From Gammaproteobacteria bacterium (GTDB lineage Bacteria > Pseudomonadota > Gammaproteobacteria > SZUA-21), in NCBI GenBank assembly GCA_027021095.1, contig JALUUZ010000400.1, forward strand, positions 1 through 8,702: a stretch of DNA of 8,702 nt, given 5' to 3'. Both the position numbers and the translations under genes were made by a program. Below, piece by piece: positions 1 to 5,156 of this stretch. Each line of letters opens with the position of its first letter. Position 1 is the stretch's first letter. The notes under the pieces are model-generated. The model saw only the letters and a program-made list of their open reading frames with translations. It had not been told where the DNA came from and did no database searches.

Positions 1-258
1 CAGCAGCGAACTGGTCAATGGGTAGGTGATCTGGTCCTCGACCAGGTCCGGGCTGCGTCCCGGCCACTGGGTGAAGATAATGACCTGGGCGTCGGACAGG
101 TCCGGGATCGCATCGAGCGGGGTCTTTTGTAACGCGAACAGGCCCCAGACTGTTGCCGCACCGACCAGGATCAACGTCAGCAACGGCTTTTCGGCACAAT
201 AGGCAATCAGGCGGTGCAGCAGCTTGTTGCTGCTGTCAGTCGAGTCTTTGTCTACCAT
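1..258 (-). CDS. cusA: Heavy-metal RND efflux transporter, CusA-like, N-terminal 86 codons (runs off the window)
   Basis: This is the inner-membrane proton-driven pump subunit of a tripartite metal exporter; only its N terminus is present. Read on the minus strand, ATG at 258 opens an 86-codon frame with no stop. A short polar start is followed by a first membrane helix at about residues 26-43 and then DAIPDLSDAQV (49-59), WPGRSPDLVEDQ and ITYPL, which are hallmark sequences at the start of the first periplasmic domain of CusA/CzcA proteins. The LSD version of the motif resembles E. coli CusA (Cu/Ag) more than CzcA, so a monovalent-metal substrate is inferred. The ribosome site GGGAG (minus-strand copy of 266-270) sits 7 bases before the ATG. 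The start overlaps the end of the adaptor gene by 7 bases, consistent with translational coupling. The metal-binding Met residues deeper in the protein lie outside the window, so substrate is unproven. Confidence 0.93.
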   Translation of the reverse strand, partial: MVDKDSTDSSNKLLHRLIAYCAEKPLLTLILVGAATVWGLFALQKTPLDAIPDLSDAQVIIFTQWPGRSPDLVEDQITYPLTSSLL

Positions 259-2201
259 TGATCGACTCCCGATTTAAGCTTGCTTTCAGCGCCGATCAGA
301 AAGTTTCCGGAAGTCACCACCGTCTCACCGGCCTTCAGTCCACTGGTCACTTCGATAAAATCCTCGTTCCGGTCGCCGGTTTTTATCTTTCTTGGCTGCA
401 ACCGCCCTTTTCCCAGGTCGACAAAGACCACCCTGTTCAACCCGGAGTAGAGCACAGCACTTTCCGGAACCACCAGCCTCTTGCCCCGGTCCACCTTGAT
501 ATGGACATGGGCGTACATGTTCGGCCGCAGCTTGCCGTCTTTGTTGTCGAGTTCGACCCGTATCCGGTTGGTGCGTGAGCCTTGTTCCAGGAAGGGGTAG
601 ACATAGGTAATCGTACCCGGGATCGGCGGGCCGGCCGCATCCGGCAGCAGCACCTCGACTTGCATGCCGGTCTTGACGCTGGCCAGTTCGTATTCGTAGA
701 TTTGTCCTTCGACCCAGACGGTCGACAGGTCGACGATACGCAACAGGGTCTGACCGGCCTTGACGGCGGTGCCGGCGACGATATTTTTTTTCACCACCGT
801 GCCGGTCACCGGCGACAAGATCGGAATATATTCCAGCACCTTGCCGGTACGGACCAGTCTGTCGATCTGTGCCTGGCTGATATTCCAGCGCAACAGCCGG
901 CGCCGTGACGCGGCGACCAGTGGATCTGTGCGCTTGCGCCGCTTACGGATCGCTTCGAGGTATTCTTCCTGGGCAGAGATCAGGTCCGGGCTGTAGAGCG
1001 TAAACAGCGGTTCGCCTTTCTTGACGTAGGCACCGACATAGTCGGCGTGCAGCGTTCCAATCCAGCCGTTGAACTTCAATGCGATGTCTGCAATCTTTGA
1101 TTCGTTGTAGGTCACGCGTCCGGCCGCGCGAATGGTTTTGACAAAGCGCCGGTAGGTGACCTTGCCGGTGGTGACGCCGATCAGCTGGCGGCGTTTGGCA
1201 CCGATACGGATGATGCCGGACTTGCTCTCTTTCTTGGTCACCGGCACCAGGTTCATGCTGCAGATCGGGCAGGTGCCGGGCGTTTTCGATTTGACCGAGG
1301 GGTGCATCGAGCAGGTGTAGTGTGAGATTCCGTCAGGCGTGGATGTCTTGAGTGCCAGTTTCTTCTTGCCGGTGGTCATGTCGTAGACCAGGTCGCCATG
1401 CCCCAGGGACTGTGTCTCGACGTCCAGTGCCAGTGGCCAGTTGCCGGGCTTGTCCAGTGTAAACTCAGCTTGGTAAAGGCCTTTACCCAGTTCGGTGACG
1501 CTGAGCGTGATCTTTTTGCCTGGTGTGCCATCTGCGCCGTGATATTGTACCAGTGCGCGGACTTTGGCGCCCGTGACCGGCTGGCCGGTTTTCGACTGGA
1601 TCTCGATACGGGCCTGGTTGCGGCCGGCCCGTGGCGGGTCCGGAGTCAGTTGCACACGGATCCGGTAGTTGCCGGCCTGCGTGAAGCCATTGCCGGTGGT
1701 TTCAGGTTTGCTGCCGGCGACGGCAGGTGTTGCCGCCGGGTTTGGTTCGGTGGCATTCTCCAGGCGCAGGCCGGGGCGGCTGGTTTTCAGATCGAACTGC
1801 AGTGCGGCATTCCCCTGTGCGGCTGATTTTATAGTAACAGTCAGTGGCCAGGCGCCGGCCATGGACAGTTCGAATCGGCCACGGTACAGTCCGTTGCCGC
1901 GGTGGGTGATTTCCACCGGTGCGCGCATCTCCGGCATCGAACCCATGGCCGGCATCACCGCGACCGCCTCGATCCTGGCGCCGGTCACCGGTGCGCCAGT
2001 AGTATCGCGTAGTTGCAGCCAGAGTGTGTTGGAGCCGGTACGCGGTTTCGCCGGATCGACGGCGATCTTTACCTGGTAATTCCCGGCACGGTAGTCTTTG
2101 CCTTTGAACCGGGTGTTGTCACCGGCAGGCCACAACCACCAGGCGGCCAGTGTGATCAGTAATACCACCGGCAGGATAAGAGTGTATTTACTGCGACTCA
2201 T
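252..2201 (-). CDS. cusB: RND periplasmic adaptor, CusB-like, with two YtkA/FixH-like domains and a heavy-metal-binding domain
   Basis: Membrane-fusion subunit (649 residues) linking the RND pump to the outer-membrane channel. Order seen: N-terminal membrane anchor (about 7-25, no lipobox); a beta domain at about 38-128 with a Met cluster (VMPAMGSMPEM, 82-92); a second copy at about 176-265; a YHS-like metal-binding domain with YTCSMHP (295-301) and CPICSMNLVP (311-320); then the HlyD core with first lipoyl half near 370-402, hairpin near 404-450, second lipoyl half near 458-490, beta-barrel and membrane-proximal region to 649. The two beta domains share (R/Q)AGNY, GxPVTGA, GLY and WPL, so they are an internal duplication; the Met cluster is absent from copy 2. 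At 649 residues it is much longer than E. coli CusB (about 400). ATG at 2201 has AGGAT 6 bases upstream and overlaps the end of cusC by 14 bases. Cu(I)/Ag(I) handling is inferred from Met, Cys and His motifs and the neighbouring pump type. Confidence 0.93.
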   Translation of the reverse strand: MSRSKYTLILPVVLLITLAAWWLWPAGDNTRFKGKDYRAGNYQVKIAVDPAKPRTGSNTLWLQLRDTTGAPVTGARIEAVAVMPAMGSMPEMRAPVEITHRGNGLYRGRFELSMAGAWPLTVTIKSAAQGNAALQFDLKTSRPGLRLENATEPNPAATPAVAGSKPETTGNGFTQAGNYRIRVQLTPDPPRAGRNQARIEIQSKTGQPVTGAKVRALVQYHGADGTPGKKITLSVTELGKGLYQAEFTLDKPGNWPLALDVETQSLGHGDLVYDMTTGKKKLALKTSTPDGISHYTCSMHPSVKSKTPGTCPICSMNLVPVTKKESKSGIIRIGAKRRQLIGVTTGKVTYRRFVKTIRAAGRVTYNESKIADIALKFNGWIGTLHADYVGAYVKKGEPLFTLYSPDLISAQEEYLEAIRKRRKRTDPLVAASRRRLLRWNISQAQIDRLVRTGKVLEYIPILSPVTGTVVKKNIVAGTAVKAGQTLLRIVDLSTVWVEGQIYEYELASVKTGMQVEVLLPDAAGPPIPGTITYVYPFLEQGSRTNRIRVELDNKDGKLRPNMYAHVHIKVDRGKRLVVPESAVLYSGLNRVVFVDLGKGRLQPRKIKTGDRNEDFIEVTSGLKAGETVVTSGNFLIGAESKLKSGVDQW

Positions 2202-3498
2202 GATTTGATCCTGGTTTTATCGAATCCAGTTGTAGCACACCGCTTTTTTGCAGCAGGTGCGCCAGGTGTTTACTGTACTGTGCCAGCGCCTGGGCATATT
2301 GCAGCCGTGTCCGGCTCAGCTTGTTCTGTGCGTCGACCAGTTCCAGAAAACTGCCTTTGCCGGCCTGGTAGTCGGCAGTCGCGGCGTGCAGGTGTTCACG
2401 TGACAGTGGCAGCAGGCTGGTACGGAACAGCCGGAGCGTGTGCCGGCTTTCCAGCAGTTTTTCGTACTGGCGCTGAATATCGGCGAGCACGCTGTTGCGT
2501 CTTTGCTGGATCTTCCAGTAGAGCTCGGTCGTCTGTGCCTTGCGCTGATCGATCTCGGCGCGGCGCTTGCTGCGTCCGAGCGGGATGTTGATGCCTATGC
2601 CGATGGTGGTTCGCTTGCTTTCGTCGTTCCACAAACTGTTGTAGCCGGCCATCAGTTTCAGGTCGGGATAGTAGTTACGCCGCGCGAGCTTGACCTTCAA
2701 CTCGGAGGCTTTGAGTTTTGCCTGCAAGGCCTGCAACCGCGGATGTTGCCGCCCAAGCGCACGCAGGCGCCGGAGATCCGGCTTGTGGCGTGGCAGCCGC
2801 AGGCGCACAGGCCGCGGCAGCGGTGCGTCGGGCATGTTGTTCAGCAACTGGTTGATATAGATCCGGACCAGTTTCTGCTTGCGGCGCAGCACGATCGCCT
2901 GGTGTTTGAGCATGGTCAGGCGAACCTCTGCCTTGATCGCGTCCTGCTTGGAAACCTGTCCAAGGCCGTATTTCTTGATCGCGATGCGTTGATACTCCTG
3001 CCAGCGTTTCTGGTCCGCCGCATTGATCGACAAGGCCTGATGGATATAGTACCAGTCGGCGAAACCCATTCTTGCCGCCGCGGCCAGTTTGAGTTTCAGG
3101 TCTGCCAGGTTGTGTGCCACTGCCTCGGCCTCTGACTCGGCTGACTGCCTTTTCAGGCGCCGTTTGCCAGGCCAGGGGATCGTCTGTGAGAACATATATT
3201 TTTCACCACGGCTGCTGCCTGGGACATCGATGGTGTCGGGGGCCAGGCTGTAGGACAGGGTCGGATCAGCCAGGGCACCGGCGCGACGGCTGTAGGCCCT
3301 GGCAGCGTGCCATTTCTGCCGCAGCGCCGCAATACCGGGATTGCGCGCCAGGACCTGCCTGACCAGCCATTCTGCATCGAGCCGTTGCCGCGGATAGGTT
3401 TTATGTGATCTATCGGCGTGGGCATCGATGCCTGTGCTTAGCAGCAGAAAGCATACCGGCACGACGGCCAGTATCCTGGTGTGACTTTGCTGATTCAC
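2188..3498 (-). CDS. cusC: TolC-family outer-membrane efflux factor, CusC-like
   Basis: Outer-membrane channel of the left efflux system, 436 residues from the chosen start. I prefer GTG at 3498: AGGAG (minus-strand copy of 3506-3510) lies exactly 7 bases upstream, and the product then begins with a compact signal peptide (TRILAVVPVCFLLL..., probable cut after DAHA near residue 28). An ATG 8 codons upstream (3522) and a longer frame to 3606 lack such a site and put extra residues before the signal. Two outer-membrane-efflux repeats are visible, each with its motifs: QTIPWPGKRR (105-114) and YGLGQVSKQD (177-186) in the first, GINIPLGRSKRR (about 302-313) and YQAGKGSFLELVDAQ (377-391) in the second. 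There is no lipobox cysteine, unlike lipid-anchored E. coli CusC. Its end overlaps the adaptor start. The exact metal cannot be read from this subunit. Confidence 0.9.
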   Translation of the reverse strand: MNQQSHTRILAVVPVCFLLLSTGIDAHADRSHKTYPRQRLDAEWLVRQVLARNPGIAALRQKWHAARAYSRRAGALADPTLSYSLAPDTIDVPGSSRGEKYMFSQTIPWPGKRRLKRQSAESEAEAVAHNLADLKLKLAAAARMGFADWYYIHQALSINAADQKRWQEYQRIAIKKYGLGQVSKQDAIKAEVRLTMLKHQAIVLRRKQKLVRIYINQLLNNMPDAPLPRPVRLRLPRHKPDLRRLRALGRQHPRLQALQAKLKASELKVKLARRNYYPDLKLMAGYNSLWNDESKRTTIGIGINIPLGRSKRRAEIDQRKAQTTELYWKIQQRRNSVLADIQRQYEKLLESRHTLRLFRTSLLPLSREHLHAATADYQAGKGSFLELVDAQNKLSRTRLQYAQALAQYSKHLAHLLQKSGVLQLDSIKPGSNHESQ

Positions 3499-3505
3499 GC
3501 GATCT

Positions 3506-3510
3506 CTCCT
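3506..3510 (-). promoter_or_regulatory. Ribosome binding site deciding the GTG start of cusC
   Basis: The minus strand reads AGGAG here, 7 bases before GTG at 3498. The upstream ATG at 3522 has no comparable site. This supports the GTG start and a 28-residue signal peptide. Confidence 0.65.
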
Positions 3511-3609
3511 GTAGTATTCCATGATTTCAAGTTGCACGGCTTGTTTTCTCAGCACGGACGATACTGCGATGAGAGCGTACGGTACTGAACGGGCCGTATT
3601 GAACACTTG

Positions 3610-3632
3610 CCGTCCCAGCTGTTGCAGGACGG
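3610..3632 (-). other. Short inverted repeat between the Cys-rich gene and cusC
   Basis: CCGTCC (3610-3615) and GGACGG (3627-3632) can form a 6-base-pair stem with an 11-base loop in the 160-base gap before cusC. No T tract follows in the minus-strand direction, so it is not a convincing intrinsic terminator. It could be an mRNA processing or stability element, or chance. Confidence 0.25.
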
Positions 3633-3658
3633 GCGTAAAAGGCAGAAGACAGTGAGGA

Positions 3659-4117
3659 TCAGACGCGCAGGCGCCGGGTATGCAGGTAGGTCAGGTGATT
3701 GTCGGTAAAGGTGCTGGCAGCGACCGCATCGATGATCAGCGGCGGCTCGACAGGGCTTGGGCCGGTCAGCCGGTAGCCTTGTGCACTGACCAAGTGGTCT
3801 GAGGCAGTGTTGTCCAACAGCCAGTGTATGGATAGCGACGTGGTACTGACGATGCTCTGTGCAGGTGAATCAAGGCTCAGTGTGCAGCAGTCGGCATGGT
3901 TTGTATCGGCAGGATGATCGGTATCAGGGAAATGATCGCGACAGCCACCGCCATGTTCACAACCGCTTTTTGCATCGGTGCAGCAGCAGTGTGTGCTTTG
4001 CTGACCATGCATCAGCTCACAGGCGTAAGAGATCTGCAGCGGCAGAAACACAGCAACGACCAGCAGCAGGGCTGTGATGCCGCGCTGCAGTGTTTTGTGT
4101 CTGAAAAGTGCAATCAT
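3659..4117 (-). CDS. Small secreted Cys/His-rich protein at the head of the left operon
   Basis: A 152-residue protein with a clear signal sequence (hydrophobic stretch at about 13-29, likely cut near SYA, residues 30-32). The mature part begins with a metal-ligand-rich segment: between residues 33 and 78 there are 8 Cys (33, 44-46, 53, 59, 77, 78) and 6 His, including CELMH, THCCC and ADCC. The last half has no such bias and contains a Pro-rich GPSPVEPPL stretch. I cannot assign it to a named family with certainty; size, signal peptide and first place in an efflux operon recall the loosely defined CzcI/CopL-like metal-binding proteins. A periplasmic buffer, chaperone or sensor for thiophilic metal such as Cu(I) or Ag(I) is inferred. 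The ribosome site is weak: GGCGGA about 10 bases before ATG at 4117. The gap of 160 bases to cusC fits one transcript. Confidence 0.78.
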   Translation of the reverse strand: MIALFRHKTLQRGITALLLVVAVFLPLQISYACELMHGQQSTHCCCTDAKSGCEHGGGCRDHFPDTDHPADTNHADCCTLSLDSPAQSIVSTTSLSIHWLLDNTASDHLVSAQGYRLTGPSPVEPPLIIDAVAASTFTDNHLTYLHTRRLRV

Positions 4118-4169
4118 TGTCCGGTTGTCCGCCTGTTGCTGCGATACTCAGTTGAGACCTGTCTGACGC

Positions 4170-4197
4170 CAATTAGTTGCAATTAACGTAACAATTT
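4170..4197. repeat. CAATT(A/T) direct repeats
   Basis: CAATTA occurs at 4170-4175 and 4180-4185 (10-base period) and CAATTT at 4192-4197. They lie roughly 50-80 bases upstream of the Cys-rich gene. Helically phased direct repeats are typical of OmpR-family response-regulator sites, but the motif is A+T-simple and could be chance. Confidence 0.3.
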
Positions 4198-4267
4198 TGG
4201 CTAGCCGAAGGTGCCAACGAACAAATATTGATGTGTTACACCTTGTCACAGCGTTGCTTGCGGCAAA

Positions 4268-4296
4268 ACTATAACAACCTGACGAAAATATAACAA
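4268..4296 (-). promoter_or_regulatory. Candidate sigma70-type promoter for the left operon
   Basis: On the minus strand, TTGTTA (copy of 4291-4296) is followed after 17 bases by TATAGT (copy of 4268-4273). Spacing is ideal and both boxes are close to consensus. Transcription would start near 4261, giving a leader of about 145 bases before ATG at 4117. Prediction only. Confidence 0.45.
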
Positions 4297-4297
4297 C
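4270..4297. repeat. Direct repeat TATAACAAC, 19 bases apart, over the left promoter
   Basis: TATAACAAC is present at 4270-4278 and 4289-4297, with similar flanks (AAAACTATAACAAC and AAAATATAACAAC). One copy covers the -35 and the other the -10 of the candidate minus-strand promoter. The repeat could be a regulator site, or a duplication that gives two alternative promoter elements. Confidence 0.5.
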
Positions 4298-4431
4298 TTC
4301 ACCGTCTATCAGCGTATCGGCAGTTGATTTTCGGGCTGCAGAGGCGAAGCCTGATTGAACAATGATACATCGGTTTGTGTTAGTTTGAAGTTAACCCAGA
4401 TTGATCGGTTTGGTTTCTAAGTCACTGACAA

Positions 4432-4454
4432 GGGTGAGTTAATCCAATTCGCCC
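4432..4454. promoter_or_regulatory. Imperfect palindrome upstream of the right promoter, candidate operator
   Basis: GGGTGAGTT (4432-4440), a 5-base spacer, then AATTCGCCC (4446-4454) form a near-symmetric inverted repeat, seven exact pairs plus two G-T. It ends about 28 bases before the TTGACT box, a usual position for an activator site. No regulator is assigned. Confidence 0.4.
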
Positions 4455-4482
4455 AAGATAACATTAAATTAAGCGTGGATTA

Positions 4483-4511
4483 TTGACTCGCACACGCGAA
4501 GGGATTAATAT
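4483..4511 (+). promoter_or_regulatory. Sigma70-type promoter for the right operon
   Basis: TTGACT (4483-4488), a 17-base spacer, and TAATAT (4506-4511) match the sigma70 consensus with five of six bases in the -35 and good agreement in the -10. Transcription is expected near 4518, leaving a leader of about 76 bases before ATG at 4594. Confidence 0.6.
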
Positions 4512-4541
4512 CGTGGTTGCTGCCCATGGTATAGATATTGA

Positions 4542-4601
4542 ATGAAAATAAACATTTTTAAGAAACCAGGCGGGTTGCCGACCTTATTGACCAATGCGTA
4601 A
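4542..4601 (+). CDS. Possible 19-residue leader ORF overlapping the next gene start
   Basis: ATG at 4542 opens 19 codons (product begins MKINIFKKPGG) ending in TAA at 4599-4601, 8 bases past the ATG of the following gene (4594). That following gene has no ribosome site of its own and has an in-frame stop immediately upstream, so translation by coupling from this leader is plausible. No strong ribosome site precedes the leader ATG either, and no family is recognised. It may be chance. Confidence 0.3.
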   Translation: MKINIFKKPGGLPTLLTNA

Positions 4602-4995
4602 ACGTAAATACATATCGATGCTTGTTATCCTGGCGCTGCTGCTCAACGGCGTAGCCTGGGCGTCGGATACGTTTGTCGATTCGTTCTTTCCGCATCGGGC
4701 ACACCAGCATGATAACGGTCAATCGCCTGGACAGATGACGAACAAGACTACTAAAGCCTGGCATCACTTGGTCGAGAAGGTCAAGCTGAGCAAGCTGGCG
4801 GTGGGCCCCGACGGGCCGGCTGATGCCGACTGCGGCCACCATTGTCATGGCGGAACCCATATCGTGGTCGGTGCGATCAGCGTCAGCAGTCATGTTGCGG
4901 TGTCCCAGGCACGGGTCTATAATACGCCGCGCATTCTTTCCCATCTTTCTATCAGGCATACACCGCCTGTTCCGCCCCCTTTACGGCAGGCCTAG
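4594..4995 (+). CDS. Small secreted His/Cys-rich protein at the head of the right operon (CzcI-like in layout)
   Basis: A 133-residue protein with a basic start (RKRK) and hydrophobic segment (8-21) ending at AWA/S, a typical cleavable signal. Mature features are PHRAHQHD (33-40), a compact cluster CGHHCHGGTH (80-89) with 2 Cys and 4 His, and a Pro-rich C terminus, IRHTPPVPPPLR (120-131). Layout and position before the outer-membrane factor gene resemble CzcI-type proteins of Czc operons; I do not claim a firm family. Periplasmic metal binding or sensing is inferred, with His-dominated ligands suited to Zn, Co or Ni. An in-frame TGA lies at 4588-4590, so the start cannot be farther upstream; ATG at 4618 is an alternative but would remove the basic n-region of the signal. 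No ribosome site is visible, which makes coupling to the upstream leader ORF worth considering. Confidence 0.75.
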   Translation: MRKRKYISMLVILALLLNGVAWASDTFVDSFFPHRAHQHDNGQSPGQMTNKTTKAWHHLVEKVKLSKLAVGPDGPADADCGHHCHGGTHIVVGAISVSSHVAVSQARVYNTPRILSHLSIRHTPPVPPPLRQA

Positions 4996-5000
4996 CCGCT

Positions 5001-5038
5001 GCAGAATCCCGGCCTGCCCGGGTATGCCTGCAATTTTT
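5001..5038 (+). terminator. Hairpin with T tract after the first right-operon gene, possible attenuator
   Basis: CCCGG (5008-5012) pairs with CCGGG (5018-5022) over a 5-base loop, and an outer GCAG (5001-5004) can pair with CTGC (5028-5031); TTTTT follows at 5034-5038. It begins 5 bases after the stop of the preceding gene. The interrupted stem makes a partial, leaky terminator more likely than a full stop. Confidence 0.4.
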
Positions 5039-5156
5039 CCAGTGTCGTTGAGCGAACCGCGCTGGTACATCGAATAGCGTTCATTTTATTTGAACTGATG
5101 TGTTGCGGTCGACGACTCACTGGCAGTCTGTATCGATAAATCAAGAAGAACGGGTT

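Larger units (their letters stand above)
4118..4593. promoter_or_regulatory. Shared divergent control region between the two efflux operons
   Basis: About 476 bases without a convincing long gene, visibly richer in A+T than the flanks. It carries a sigma70-like promoter facing right (4483-4511), one facing left (4268-4296), a 9-base direct repeat over the left promoter, an imperfect palindrome upstream of the right promoter (4432-4454), CAATTA-type direct repeats (4170-4197), a repeated ATCGGTTTG (4369 and 4404), and a possible 19-codon leader ORF (4542-4601). The regulator is not encoded in the window; two-component (CusRS/CzcRS type) or MerR-type control is typical of such operons but cannot be assigned here. 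Confidence 0.8.

Noticed and set aside
153..578. Plus-strand open frame of 141 codons spanning the cusA/cusB junction
   Set aside because: It crosses the overlap of two well-supported minus-strand genes and its product resembles no protein family.
2440..3135. 231-codon open frame on the plus strand opposite cusC
   Set aside because: The minus-strand TolC-family protein has motifs in the right order; the plus-strand product has none and no supporting start.
4232..4251. TGTGTTACACCTTGTCACAG as a possible CRP/FNR-type site
   Set aside because: The TGTG and CACA half-sites are not separated by the 6-base spacing of TGTGA-N6-TCACA, so the match is poor.
5098..5139. 13-codon ORF (MCCGRRL...) between the first right-operon gene and czcC
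   Set aside because: There is no ribosome site, it does not overlap the czcC start, and the length is within chance expectation.
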